NCBI RefSeq assembly: GCF_003664585.1
Contig: NZ_RCHI01000008.1
Coordinates: forward strand, 124,001 to 188,000
DNA: 64,000 bases
DNA from: Paenirhodobacter hankyongi
GTDB taxonomy: Bacteria > Pseudomonadota > Alphaproteobacteria > Rhodobacterales > Rhodobacteraceae
Reading direction: 5' to 3'
In this document: positions 17,017-25,033 of the stretch, one piece after another
How the letters are laid out: every line of letters starts with the position of its first letter
Position numbering within the stretch: position 1 is the stretch's first letter
Program-made: the position numbers and the translations under genes
Notes under the pieces: model-generated
What the model was told of the DNA's origin: nothing
What the model saw: the letters and a program-made list of their open reading frames with translations, nothing else
Database searches by the model: none

Positions 17017-18000
17017 TCAGTTGAACAGGCCGCGGAACTGCTGCAGCGCGCCGGACCGCGTCCGGGTCTGAGCGTAGGCCTGCGAGATCGTCTTCGCAAT
17101 CAGGTCCTTCGGGCTCGTGTCGAACATCGAGGTATGGACCTGCTCGCCCACCGAGACCGAGACGTTCATCGGCAGACCGCAATCGATCGTCAGCCCGAAT
17201 TCCGCCAGCGTCATGCCAAGCGCCACTTCCAGATCCTCGCGCTCGATGTCGTTCACCCGCGGCAGGACGGCGACGAAGCTGCCGTTGCCGTAATAGGTGA
17301 TCATCACCTCGAGATGGCGCAGGTTCTCGAACACCGCCTCGGCGACATCGGTCAGGATGCCGCGGAACTCGGACGGGCTGCTCATCGAATAGAGGCTTTC
17401 CACCCGGCGGATCTGGAAGCCGACCGCCGCCACCATGAAGCGGCGCAGGCGGCTGAGCCGGTGCAGATAGTTTTCCATGGCGAGCGCGTTGATGACCCGC
17501 GGCACATCGTAAAGCGTGATCGGATCGGCCAGCTCGAAGGGCACGGCCTGGCCCTGCTGCAGGCTGTCGATTTCCGAGCGCAGCGCCTGCGCCGCCTTCA
17601 CCGAATCGGCGGCCCGCTGCTGCTCGGAGTAGAGCGCCTGCGCCACGCGCAGCCGCGCGCCCAGTTCCTGCACCTCGATCGGCTTGGTGATGTAATCGGT
17701 CGCGCCGGTGGCGAAGGCCGCGTCGATGAACGGCTTCTCGGTGACCGAGGTCAGCATCAGGATCGGCGTGCGCCGGTGCAGCGGATTGGCGCGGATGTGG
17801 CGGACAAGCTCGATCCCGTCCATCCCCGGCATCTTGATGTCGAGCAGGAAGGTGCTGAACAGATCGCCCGACCGGCCGATCTTCTGCAACGCCTCCTCGC
17901 CGCTCATTGCATATTGCACATCCGCGTAACCGAGAGAGGAAAGGACCCCGTCCATCAGTCGCAGGATGATCGGGTCGTCATCGACCACAAGCAATGCCAT
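17017..18000 (-). CDS. response regulator: receiver domain plus degenerate GGDEF-like domain
   Basis: A 327-residue protein. The receiver domain (1-125) has acidic pocket VVDDDP (D7-D9), phospho-acceptor D54 in FLLDIKMPGMDG and conserved lysine in ITKPIE. A short helical linker follows (about 130-165). The C-terminal region (about 200-325) has the pattern of a GGDEF fold (FMVAAVGFQIRRVESLY, SVSVGEQV). The active-site signature, however, reads YYGNGSFVAVLP, so GG(D/E)EF is lost and no cyclic-di-GMP synthesis is expected. It may bind a partner or nucleotide instead. First gene of the regulator-Hpt operon. Confidence 0.85.
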   Translation of the reverse strand: MALLVVDDDPIILRLMDGVLSSLGYADVQYAMSGEEALQKIGRSGDLFSTFLLDIKMPGMDGIELVRHIRANPLHRRTPILMLTSVTEKPFIDAAFATGATDYITKPIEVQELGARLRVAQALYSEQQRAADSVKAAQALRSEIDSLQQGQAVPFELADPITLYDVPRVINALAMENYLHRLSRLRRFMVAAVGFQIRRVESLYSMSSPSEFRGILTDVAEAVFENLRHLEVMITYYGNGSFVAVLPRVNDIEREDLEVALGMTLAEFGLTIDCGLPMNVSVSVGEQVHTSMFDTSPKDLIAKTISQAYAQTRTRSGALQQFRGLFN

Positions 18001-18191
18001 CGTCTCGTCTCCGCTTCTTCGGGACCCCGCCTGCCCGTGTCGACACCGACCTCGAGGCAACGATTCCCTGCTCAAACAACCTTGAGACGAACGTCAGGGT
18101 TAATTCAGGCGCATTTAAGGCAATTTATTGGAAACCATGCCCCGGGGGATTTCATCCGCAGGATGAGTGACCGGGCCGGAGCCCCCGAAGG

Positions 18192-18218
18192 AAAAGGCCG
18201 CGCGGTTTCCCGCGCGGC
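18192..18218 (-). terminator. lepA terminator
   Basis: A perfect 9-bp stem GCCGCGCGG (18197-18205) with CCGCGCGGC (18210-18218) and a 4-base loop is followed on the minus strand by CTTTTCC. It begins 4 bp after the lepA stop. Confidence 0.85.
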
Positions 18219-18221
18219 GCT

Positions 18222-20021
18222 TCATTCGTCCATCTTGAGGGCAGAGATGAAGGCGGATTGCGGGATCTCGACCTTGCCGAACTGCCGCATCTTCTTCTTG
18301 CCGGCCTTCTGCTTTTCCAGAAGCTTCTTCTTCCGGGTGGCGTCGCCGCCATAGCACTTGGCCGTCACGTCCTTGCGCATCGCGCTGAGCGTCTCGCGGG
18401 CGATGACGCGGCCGCCGATCGCCGCCTGGATCGGGATCTTGAACATGTGCCGCGGGATCAGCTCCTTGAGCTTTTCCACCATGGCGCGGCCCCGCGCCTC
18501 GGCACGGTCGCGGTGCACCATGATCGACAGCGCATCGACCGGCTCGTCGTTCACCAGGATCGACATCTTCACGAGGAAATCCTCGCGGTATTCGCTGAGC
18601 TGGTAGTCGAACGAGGCATAGCCCTTCGTCACCGATTTCAGCCGGTCGTAGAAGTCGAACACCACCTCGGCGAGCGGCAGGTCATAGACCACCATCGCGC
18701 GCGAGCCGGCATAGGTCAGGTCGAGCTGGATGCCGCGGCGGTCCTGGCACAGCTTCAGCACGTCGCCCAGATACTCGTCGGGCACCATGATCGTCGCCTT
18801 GATCCGCGGCTCCTCGATATGGTCGAGATAGGTCAGATCGGGCATGTCGGCGGGGTTGTGCAGGTCGCGCACCTCGCCGTCCTTCATGTAGAGCTTGAAC
18901 ACCACCGAGGGCGCGGTGGTGATCAGGTCGAGGTCATACTCGCGCTCCAGCCGGTCGCGGATCACCTCGAGGTGCAGCAGGCCCAGGAAGCCGCAGCGGA
19001 AGCCGAAGCCAAGCGCCGCCGAGGTCTCCATCTCGTAGCTGAAGGAGGCGTCGTTCAGCGCCAGCTTCTCGATCGCGTCGCGCAGCGCCTCGAAGTCGTT
19101 CGCGTCGACCGGGAAGAGGCCGCAGAACACCACCGGCTGCGCCGGCTTGAAGCCCGGCAGCGGCGTCGCGCAGGGCTTCTTCTCGTGGGTGATGGTGTCG
19201 CCCACGCGGGTGTCGCGCACCTGCTTGATCGAGGCGGTGAAGACGCCGATCTCGCCCGGGCCCAGTTCCGGGAAATCGACCATCTGCGGTTTCAGAACCG
19301 CGAGCTTGTCGATGCCGTAGACGGCGCCGGTCTGCATCATCTTGATCCGGTCGCCCTTGCGCACCACCCCGTCCATGACGCGGATCATCACGACGACGCC
19401 GAGATAGGCGTCATACCAGCTGTCGACCAGCATCGCCTTGAGCGGCGCGTCGCGGTCGCCCTTCGGCGCGGGCAGCCGGTGCACGATCGCCTCGAGCACG
19501 TCGGGAATGCCGAGCCCGGTCTTCGCCGAGATCGGAATCGCGTCCGAGGCGTCGATGCCGATCACGTCCTCGATGTTCGCCTTGACCGCCTCGGGGTCGG
19601 CCGCCGGCAGATCGATCTTGTTCAGCACCGGCACGATCTCGTGGCCCGCGTCGATCGCCTGATAGACGTTGGCGAGGGTCTGCGCCTCGACGCCCTGCGA
19701 GGCGTCGACGACGAGGAGCGAGCCCTCGACGGCGCGCATCGAGCGGCTGACCTCATAGGCGAAGTCAACGTGGCCGGGGGTGTCGATCAGGTTCAGGACG
19801 TAGGTCTCGCCATCCTTCGCCGGGTATTCGATGCGAACGGTGTTCGCCTTGATGGTGATGCCGCGCTCGCGCTCGATATCCATGCTGTCGAGCAGCTGCG
19901 CCTTCATGTCGCGCTCGGCCACCGTCCCGGTCATCTGGATGAGCCGGTCGGCGAGCGTGGATTTGCCGTGGTCGATATGCGCCACGATGGAGAAGTTGCG
20001 GATGTGATCGAGCTGGGTCAT
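18222..20021 (-). CDS. lepA: translation elongation factor 4 (LepA)
   Basis: A 599-residue ribosome-dependent GTPase, the normal LepA length, that back-translocates or remodels stalled ribosomes. G1 AHIDHGKST (14-22), switch region [14 protein letters not shown]3 [12 protein letters not shown] and G4 [11 protein letters not shown] are intact. The LepA-specific C-terminal domain ends [12 protein letters not shown]. The start [20 protein letters not shown] is universal for the family. A strong hairpin with a T-run lies 16 bp upstream of the start codon, leaving little room for a separate promoter. The ribosome site is weak. Confidence 0.97.
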   Translation of the reverse strand: MTQLDHIRNFSIVAHIDHGKSTLADRLIQMTGTVAERDMKAQLLDSMDIERERGITIKANTVRIEYPAKDGETYVLNLIDTPGHVDFAYEVSRSMRAVEGSLLVVDASQGVEAQTLANVYQAIDAGHEIVPVLNKIDLPAADPEAVKANIEDVIGIDASDAIPISAKTGLGIPDVLEAIVHRLPAPKGDRDAPLKAMLVDSWYDAYLGVVVMIRVMDGVVRKGDRIKMMQTGAVYGIDKLAVLKPQMVDFPELGPGEIGVFTASIKQVRDTRVGDTITHEKKPCATPLPGFKPAQPVVFCGLFPVDANDFEALRDAIEKLALNDASFSYEMETSAALGFGFRCGFLGLLHLEVIRDRLEREYDLDLITTAPSVVFKLYMKDGEVRDLHNPADMPDLTYLDHIEEPRIKATIMVPDEYLGDVLKLCQDRRGIQLDLTYAGSRAMVVYDLPLAEVVFDFYDRLKSVTKGYASFDYQLSEYREDFLVKMSILVNDEPVDALSIMVHRDRAEARGRAMVEKLKELIPRHMFKIPIQAAIGGRVIARETLSAMRKDVTAKCYGGDATRKKKLLEKQKAGKKKMRQFGKVEIPQSAFISALKMDE

Positions 20022-20036
20022 GGCGCGCGTATAGCT

Positions 20037-20082
20037 GTAAAAACAAGGGCCGGGAAGAGGGATTGCGTGCCCTCCCCGGCCC
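20037..20082 (-). terminator. terminator-like hairpin between bioY and lepA
   Basis: Arms GGGCCGGG (20047 onward) and CCCCGGCCC (to 20082) form a long imperfect stem. On the minus strand it is followed by TTGTTTTTA, ending 16 bp from the lepA start codon. It should end the bioMNY transcript, or attenuate read-through into lepA. Confidence 0.65.
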
Positions 20083-20109
20083 CGTCGCGGGCGCCGTTCC
20101 GGTCCGGGC

Positions 20110-20658
20110 TCAGCGCGTGCGCGACAGAAGCGCGCCGGGGCGGTAACGGGCGATGGTGGCGGTCAGCCAGCCGGCGATCGCGGCCTTGATCAGGTCGCCC
20201 GGCACGAAGGGCAGCGACAGCATCAGCGCCTCGACCGGGCCCTTGCCCAGCACCGCCATCAGCCCGAGCGTGCCGCAGGCGTAAAGCACGACGATACCGC
20301 CAAGCGCCGCGCCAAGACCGGCGGCAATGCCGATGTGCAGCCCGCGCAGCTTCTCGACGATCAGCCCGGTGACGAAGGCCGCGGGCAGCCAGCCCACCAG
20401 GAAGCCGACGGTCGGCCCGGCGAAGACGCCCAGCCCGCCGCGCCCGCCCGCCAGCACCGGCAGGCCGAGCGCGACGATGATCTCGACTACCAGCACGGCA
20501 AGCGCGCCGCGCACCGAGCCGAGCACCGCGCCCGCCAGCATGACGCCCAGCGACTGCGCCGAGACCGGCACGCCCGAGGCGAGCGGGATCGGCGGCACGA
20601 GGCCGAGCACCGCGATCAGTGCGGCGAACAGCACGACGAGGGTGAAATTGCGTTCCAA
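20110..20658 (-). CDS. bioY: biotin ECF transporter substrate-binding component BioY
   Basis: A 182-residue, six-helix S component that binds biotin in the membrane. Family features include [21 protein letters not shown] near the N-terminus and [17 protein letters not shown] near the C-terminus. The start is taken as TTG at 20658 ([11 protein letters not shown]), 1 bp after the bioN stop, with GGGAGA seven bases upstream. An ATG at 20745 would overlap bioN by 86 bp and add residues not seen in the family. Third gene of bioM-bioN-bioY, the full importer typical of alphaproteobacteria. Confidence 0.93.
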   Translation of the reverse strand: MERNFTLVVLFAALIAVLGLVPPIPLASGVPVSAQSLGVMLAGAVLGSVRGALAVLVVEIIVALGLPVLAGGRGGLGVFAGPTVGFLVGWLPAAFVTGLIVEKLRGLHIGIAAGLGAALGGIVVLYACGTLGLMAVLGKGPVEALMLSLPFVPGDLIKAAIAGWLTATIARYRPGALLSRTR

Positions 20659-20659
20659 G

Positions 20660-21292
20660 TCAGTCTCTCCCTTGGGTTGGTTGGGCCGGGCGCGGGGCAA
20701 GCCCGCCACGCGCACGCAGCGCATCGGCCAGATGGTCTGAATCATCGAGAAGCGAGAGCGCCAGCGGCGCGATCAGCCGCGGCCCCGGCCGTCGGCGCGA
20801 GCGCGCCCGCCAGGACAGCGCCAGAAGCTCCATCCGCCCGCGCAACACCGGAATGAAGCGCAGCACCAGCGCGACGGCCAGCGCCGGCAGCCGCGGTGAA
20901 AGGCCGAAGCGGGCCAGCGGCCGCGCCAGCCGCTCGATCAGCGCGATGAGGTCCGGCAGCGGCGTGACCAGCGTGACGAAAGTCGCCAGTGCCACCATGG
21001 TGCAGATCCGCAGGCCAAGGGTAAGGCCCAGCAGCGGCGCCCCCTCCCAGACCTGCCAGGACGCGATGAAGGCGACGATCCACAGCACCGGGCGCAGCGC
21101 GCGGGCGCCCTCGGCCACCGCGCGACGGCCAAGGCTGACATAGAGCCCCGCCGTTGCGCCAAGCGCCGCGGCAAGCGGCAGCGGCGCGGTGAGCCAGGTC
21201 AGCCCGAGCATCGCCGCCGCAAGCGCACCGAACTTCAGCCCGACCGGCAGCCGGTGCGCCCAGCTCGTGCCCGGCAGCGCAAGGCTCAGCAT
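20660..21292 (-). CDS. bioN: biotin ECF transporter transmembrane component BioN (EcfT)
   Basis: A 210-residue membrane coupling protein of the energy-coupling factor type that links the BioM ATPase to BioY. It has hydrophobic segments through residue about 125. The cytoplasmic coupling helix near the C-terminus carries the diagnostic A-R-G signature (HLADALRARGGLAPR), and a second EcfT motif region lies around LLALSWRARSRRR. The start overlaps the bioM stop by 7 bp. It is shorter than generic EcfT proteins but normal for BioN. Confidence 0.9.
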   Translation of the reverse strand: MLSLALPGTSWAHRLPVGLKFGALAAAMLGLTWLTAPLPLAAALGATAGLYVSLGRRAVAEGARALRPVLWIVAFIASWQVWEGAPLLGLTLGLRICTMVALATFVTLVTPLPDLIALIERLARPLARFGLSPRLPALAVALVLRFIPVLRGRMELLALSWRARSRRRPGPRLIAPLALSLLDDSDHLADALRARGGLAPRPAQPTQGRD

Positions 21293-21993
21293 GGCTCGTC
21301 CTGCGCCGCGGCCTGCATCGCCGCGACATAGGCGGGCAGAACTGCAGCGGGCGGGCCGTCGGCGGCGACACGCCCGGCCTCGATCCAGATCACCCGGTCA
21401 TAGCCCGCGACGCGGGCCGGATCGTGGGTGATCAGCATCACGTTTTGCGCAAGCGCGGCGATCCGCGCCTCGATCCGCAGCGCGGCGGGGATGTCGAGGC
21501 TGTTGAACGGCTCGTCGAAGAGGATCCAGCGCGGCTCCATCGCCAGCACCGCCATCAGGCAGACCAGCTGGCGCTGGCCCTGCGACAGGGTGTGGCACAG
21601 CCGCTCTTCCCAGTCGGCATGGCCGAACCGGGCGAGCATCGCGCGGGCACGCTCGCGCGCCACGCCACGCGGATGGCCCTGCTGCTCGAGCCCGAAGGCA
21701 AGCTCCTCGATCACCGTCGGGAAGATGATCTGGTGGTCGGGGTTCTGGAACAGGATGCCGACGGCCGAGAGCGCCCCGGCCCGGTCGCGCGCCACATCGA
21801 CGCCCGCCACCCGCAGCCGCCCCGCCTTCGGCGCGATCAGCCCGGCCACCGCGCGCAGAAGCGTGCTTTTCCCCGAGCCGTTGCGGCCGACGACGCCCAC
21901 GCGCCGCTCGCCGATGCGCAGGCTCAGCCCGTCGAAGATGCGGGTGCCCTCGCGCTCCAGCGTCAGGGTCTCGATCTCGATGCTGCCGTCCAT
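21286..21993 (-). CDS. bioM: biotin ECF transporter ATPase BioM
   Basis: A 235-residue ABC ATPase that powers biotin uptake. It has Walker A GRNGSGKSTLL (about 37-47), Q-loop FQNPDHQIIFPTV (the F-Q-N-P-D form typical of ECF ATPases), signature TLSQGQRQLVCL, Walker B RWILFDEPFNSLD and switch His in MLITHDPARV. Two adjacent ATGs (21996 and 21993) are possible; the second has better spacing from GGAGGG. First gene of the operon; no regulator or riboswitch is visible upstream. Confidence 0.92.
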   Translation of the reverse strand: MDGSIEIETLTLEREGTRIFDGLSLRIGERRVGVVGRNGSGKSTLLRAVAGLIAPKAGRLRVAGVDVARDRAGALSAVGILFQNPDHQIIFPTVIEELAFGLEQQGHPRGVARERARAMLARFGHADWEERLCHTLSQGQRQLVCLMAVLAMEPRWILFDEPFNSLDIPAALRIEARIAALAQNVMLITHDPARVAGYDRVIWIEAGRVAADGPPAAVLPAYVAAMQAAAQDEPC

Positions 21994-22146
21994 CATGCCC
22001 TCCGGTCGCGGTGGTTTGCCCGCTTGTCGGCCGCGGGTCAAACGAAACCCGCGCCGCAGGACCGGCGCGCAAGAAATTCATCACGCGGGGCATTGACGCG
22101 GCGTCGGCGCGGGAGAATCTGTAGCGCAGAAGATCAGGAGGCACAG

Positions 22147-22335
22147 ATGATCCTTTCCGTCCCGAACATGACCTGCGGTCACTGCAAGGCCGCCGTCGAA
22201 TCCGCCATCACCGAGGTCGGCGGCAAGGCCATCGTCAGCCTCGAAGACCGTGAGGTCGAGGTGAATGGCCTGCCCGAATCGACCGTGCTCGCCGCGCTGA
22301 AGGCCGCGGGCTATGAGGCCGAGGTCATCGCCTGA
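22147..22335 (+). CDS. copZ: heavy-metal-associated domain protein, CopZ-like copper chaperone
   Basis: A 62-residue single HMA domain. The metal-binding motif NMTCGHCKAAVE has the M-x-C-x-x-C pattern that binds Cu(I) and hands it to P-type ATPases; the fold ends LKAAGYEAEVIA as usual. The ribosome site is AGGAGG, 6 bp ahead. No copper ATPase or CueR gene is adjacent. A TTGACG (22093-22098) about 50 bp upstream may be a -35 element. The symbol reflects family resemblance only. Confidence 0.85.
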   Translation: MILSVPNMTCGHCKAAVESAITEVGGKAIVSLEDREVEVNGLPESTVLAALKAAGYEAEVIA

Positions 22336-22365
22336 GACGGCAAGACCGACCTGGGCAGACGCAAG

Positions 22366-22391
22366 GGGTTGGGCCGGAAACGGCCCTGCCC
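22366..22391 (+). terminator. hairpin after copZ
   Basis: GGGCCG-GAAA-CGGCCC (22371-22386) is a perfect stem with a stable GAAA tetraloop, flanked by GGG/CCC. It starts 30 bp past the copZ stop. There is no T-run, so it is either a weak terminator or an mRNA 3' stabiliser. Confidence 0.4.
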
Positions 22392-22414
22392 GCAAAGCCT
22401 GCCATCCCGGTTCC

Positions 22415-22466
22415 CGGTGAAATTTCGCATCGGTGAAATTCCGCCTGTTTCATTGTGAAACCTTGC
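22415..22466 (+). promoter_or_regulatory. iterated TGAAA motif array upstream of a small secreted protein
   Basis: Two near-identical 14-mers occur 16 bp apart: CGGTGAAATTTCGC (22415-22428) and CGGTGAAATTCCGC (22431-22444), with one mismatch. They are followed by the perfect palindrome GTTTCA-TTG-TGAAAC (22447-22461). The array ends about 75 bp before the start codon of the next gene, where an activator or repressor would bind. The cognate regulator is unknown. Confidence 0.5.
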
Positions 22467-22539
22467 GTGATCGGTTAGGATCGGCTGCTAATCGACGGGA
22501 CTCGGGCAACGGACCCTCCCGCAGGAATTGAGGCAGCAG

Positions 22540-22836
22540 ATGAAGAAATCCCTCCTTGTGGCGGCCTGCATGATGGTCGCCGGTGCGGTCGGTGCCGGCC
22601 CGATCGACAGCGCCTGCATGAAGGCCGGGCGTGCGAACAACCGCGCGCTGTGCGGCTGCATCCAGCAGGTCGCCGACCTGACGCTCAGCACTTCCGACCA
22701 GCGCCGCGCGGCGGGCTTCTTCAAGGACCCCGACAAGGCACAGCAGGTGCGGATGTCGGACAGCGCCTCGGACAACGACTTCTGGGCCCGCTACAAGAAT
22801 TTCGCCGCGACGGCCGAATCCTACTGCGGCGGCTGA
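22540..22836 (+). CDS. small secreted cysteine-containing protein, function unknown
   Basis: A 98-residue protein with a clear signal sequence (MKKSLLVAACMMVAGAVGAG, cleavage near residue 19). The mature domain has four cysteines (SACMKAG, ALCGCIQQ, ESYCGG) that could form two disulfides, and a charged helical part (STSDQRRAAGFFKDPDKAQ). I recognise the type as a conserved short periplasmic protein of Rhodobacterales. Some automatic annotations call it an arginine transporter, which nothing in the sequence supports. Its last 16 bp overlap the convergent phosphatase gene. The unusual repeat array upstream suggests tight regulation. Confidence 0.75.
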   Translation: MKKSLLVAACMMVAGAVGAGPIDSACMKAGRANNRALCGCIQQVADLTLSTSDQRRAAGFFKDPDKAQQVRMSDSASDNDFWARYKNFAATAESYCGG

Positions 22837-23270
22837 AGCCGGGCGAGCAGGGCGCGCGCCCCGGCCTCGATGATGTCGAGGCAGCCGTCGAAATCACGGG
22901 TATAGTAGGGATCGGGCACCTCTTCGGTGCCCGTTTCGCCATTCAGGAACAGCGCAAGCCCGGCCCGCGCCCCCGCGGGGGCCAGACGGGCGGCATCGCG
23001 CAGGTTCTGCCGGTCCATCGCCAGAATCAGATCGAAGCGGTCGAAATCGGCGCGCACCAGCTGCCGGGCGCGCAGCGCGGCAAGGTCATAGCCCCGCGCC
23101 CGGGCCGCCGCCTGCATCGGGCCATAGGGCGGCTCGCCCACATGCCAGTCGCCGGTGCCGGCACTGTCGAGATCGAGCGCAAGCCCCGCGTCCTGCGCGA
23201 GCTGGCGCACCACCCCTTCGGCGGCAGGAGAGCGGCAGATGTTGCCAAGGCAGAGAAACAGGATACGCAT
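22821..23270 (-). CDS. low molecular weight protein-tyrosine phosphatase
   Basis: A 149-residue cytoplasmic phosphatase. The phosphate-binding loop CLGNICRSP gives the C-x5-R-S signature with nucleophile C7 and R13. The general acid is in the D-P-Y motif near the C-terminus (VPDPYYTRDFDGCLD). Such enzymes act on tyrosine kinases of exopolysaccharide export or on small substrates; none is adjacent. It is divergent from the sirtuin gene, with only 28 bp between the start codons, and its stop overlaps the convergent secreted-protein gene by 16 bp. Confidence 0.93.
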   Translation of the reverse strand: MRILFLCLGNICRSPAAEGVVRQLAQDAGLALDLDSAGTGDWHVGEPPYGPMQAAARARGYDLAALRARQLVRADFDRFDLILAMDRQNLRDAARLAPAGARAGLALFLNGETGTEEVPDPYYTRDFDGCLDIIEAGARALLARLQPPQ

Positions 23271-23298
23271 GAAGTCTTGGTAACCGAGGAGCGGACGG

Positions 23299-23988
23299 AT
23301 GGCCAGAATCGTGATTCTCACCGGCGCCGGGATCTCGGCCGAAAGCGGCATCCGCACCTTCCGCGCCGCGGACGGGCTGTGGGAGGATCACCGGGTCGAG
23401 GATGTGGCGACGCCCGAGGGCTTTGCCCGCGACCCGGAACTGGTGCTGCGCTTCTACAACGAGCGCCGCGCGGCGGCCGCCGCGGCCGAACCGAATGCCG
23501 CACATCGCGCGCTCGCCGCACTCGAGGCCGATGGCCGGCACGAGGTGCTGGTGGTGACGCAGAACGTCGACGACCTGCACGAGCGGGCGGGCTCGCGCGC
23601 GCTGATCCACATGCACGGCACACTGACCGGGGCGCTGTGCGCCGCCTGCGGCGCGCGCTGGCCCGCGCCCGCGGTGATGCGGGTCACCGATCCCTGCCCC
23701 GCCTGCGCGGCGCGTGCGGCGCGGCCCGACATCGTCTGGTTCGGCGAGATGCCCTATCGGATGGAGGAGATCTGGGCCGCGCTGCGGGCGGCCGATCTCT
23801 TCGTCTCGATCGGCACTTCGGGCAATGTCTATCCGGCGGCGGGATTCGTCGCCGATGCGCGGCATGCCGGGGTCGAGACGCTCGAGCTGAACCTCGAGCC
23901 CTCGATGGGCACGCGGTTCTTCGATGCGGCACGGCACGGGCCGGCGACGCAGGTGGTGCCGGACTGGGTCGCGGCGATGCTGGCCTGA
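23299..23988 (+). CDS. cobB: NAD-dependent protein deacylase, class III sirtuin (CobB)
   Basis: A 229-residue sirtuin that removes acyl groups from lysines using NAD. NAD pocket GAGISAESGI (9-18), QNVDDLHERAG (88-98) and catalytic H106 (HMHGT) are intact. Zinc cysteines are C114, C117, C133 and C136. RFYNERR places Y53 and R56 as the Y-x-x-R pair that selects succinyl- or malonyl-lysine in SIRT5/CobB-type enzymes, so desuccinylase activity is likely as well as deacetylase. GAGGAG lies 6 bp before the ATG. Confidence 0.93.
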   Translation: MARIVILTGAGISAESGIRTFRAADGLWEDHRVEDVATPEGFARDPELVLRFYNERRAAAAAAEPNAAHRALAALEADGRHEVLVVTQNVDDLHERAGSRALIHMHGTLTGALCAACGARWPAPAVMRVTDPCPACAARAARPDIVWFGEMPYRMEEIWAALRAADLFVSIGTSGNVYPAAGFVADARHAGVETLELNLEPSMGTRFFDAARHGPATQVVPDWVAAMLA

Positions 23989-23994
23989 GGTCGC

Positions 23995-24062
23995 GAGGGG
24001 CGCCGCCCCTCTTCGGCTGCGCCGCATTCACCCCACCGAATTCATCCGCGGGATTTCGGGCA
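23995..24062. repeat. intergenic palindrome plus degenerate REP-like segment after cobB
   Basis: A perfect GAGGGGC-GCC-GCCCCTC hairpin begins 7 bp after the cobB stop. It is followed by CGCCGCATTCACCCC and GGGATTTCGGGCAAGGAG, which resemble the repeats at 40.6 and 59.9 kb. It probably ends the cobB transcript. The rest of the gap to rpmB (24063-24227) holds no gene. Confidence 0.5.
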
Positions 24063-24227
24063 AGGAGAAAGCGCGCGGGCAGGCAGGGGCGCGGCGCGAT
24101 GAATCGCTTGACGCGGCGGGGCTTTGCCCTTATGCCCCGCAAACAGATTTCCGGGCGCCGCCTTTGCGGTGTCCGCTTGGTATGAACAGGGCGGACACGC
24201 GCCCCGAGGAAACGAAGGATTGATGCC

Positions 24228-24515
24228 ATGTCGCGCGTCTGCGAACTGACCGGCAAGGGCCCGATGTCGGGCAACAATATCAGCCACGCGAACAACAAGA
24301 CGCGTCGCCGGTTTCTGCCGAACCTGAACGAAGTTACCCTGATCTCGGACGTGCTGGGCCAGTCGTTCAAGCTGCGCATCTCGGCCGCCGGCCTGCGCAC
24401 CGTGGACCACCGTGGCGGGCTTGACGCCTTCCTGCTGAAGGCCGCCGATGCCGAGCTCTCGGGCACCGCGCTGAAGATCAAGAAGGCGATCCTCAAGGCT
24501 CAGGCCGCCGCCTGA
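24228..24515 (+). CDS. rpmB: 50S ribosomal protein L28
   Basis: A 95-residue large-subunit protein with the hallmark start [20 protein letters not shown] and [15 protein letters not shown], matching the longer alphaproteobacterial L28 form. It is a single-gene unit, followed 22 bp on by a strong terminator. No zinc-binding cysteine pairs are present, so it is the zinc-free type. Confidence 0.97.
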   Translation: MSRVCELTGKGPMSGNNISHANNKTRRRFLPNLNEVTLISDVLGQSFKLRISAAGLRTVDHRGGLDAFLLKAADAELSGTALKIKKAILKAQAAA

Positions 24516-24537
24516 TCAGGGATTTCCCGATGTTTCG

Positions 24538-24570
24538 AAAGGCCTCGCTTCGGCGGGGCCTTTTCGTTTT
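24538..24570 (+). terminator. rpmB terminator
   Basis: An AAAGGCCTCGC / GCGGGGCCTTTT stem with TTCG tetraloop (24549-24552) and a TTTTCGTTTT tail. Confidence 0.9.
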
Positions 24571-24635
24571 GCCTGCGTCACGATGACGTGAAAGGGCCTC
24601 TGGCGCGCCCCCAGGCGCGCGGATATGCTGCCCTC

Positions 24636-24989
24636 ATGTCCGTGCGATCCCTGCGCCCCCTCTTCATCGCCCTGATGGCGACGATCCTCGCGGTGACGAG
24701 CCTGACCATGGCCGTCGCCCGGGGGCAGGCGCGGATTGCCGGCGAGATCGTGATCTGCACCGGCTACGGCATCACCATGGTCACGGTGGACGACGAGGGC
24801 AATCCCACAGGCCCCGTCCATCTGTGCCCGGACATGGTGCTTGGCATGATGGCCGCGCTCGATACGCCGCCCCCGGTCCTCACGCGTCCCGAGGGACGGG
24901 TGGAGCGGGTCGAGGCGCCCGCCCCCGCGCCGCTGCGGGGCAGCCTGGTGCCCCAGCCCCGGGCGCGCGATCCGCCGGCTTTCGTCTGA
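24636..24989 (+). CDS. DUF2946-like secreted protein, probable copper homeostasis
   Basis: A 117-residue protein with an N-terminal membrane/signal segment (RPLFIALMATILAVTSLTMA). The mature region has CTGYGITMVTVDDEGNP followed by HLCPDM, the spaced-cysteine pattern of DUF2946-like proteins. The usual second cysteine of the C-P-x-C end is a methionine here. The proline-rich tail is probably disordered. It lies 44 bp ahead of the PCu(A)C copper chaperone gene, supporting a metal role. Family call moderate. Confidence 0.6.
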   Translation: MSVRSLRPLFIALMATILAVTSLTMAVARGQARIAGEIVICTGYGITMVTVDDEGNPTGPVHLCPDMVLGMMAALDTPPPVLTRPEGRVERVEAPAPAPLRGSLVPQPRARDPPAFV

Positions 24990-25033
24990 TCCCTTCGCAT
25001 TCCGAACGCTTCTGGACAGACCGAGGACCCTTC

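Noticed and set aside
22415-22466. CRISPR-like repeats
   Set aside because: Only two to three short units without equal spacers, and no cas genes in the window.
22540-22836. Arginine transporter label for the small secreted protein
   Set aside because: It has one signal peptide and a 79-residue soluble domain; it cannot be a membrane transporter.
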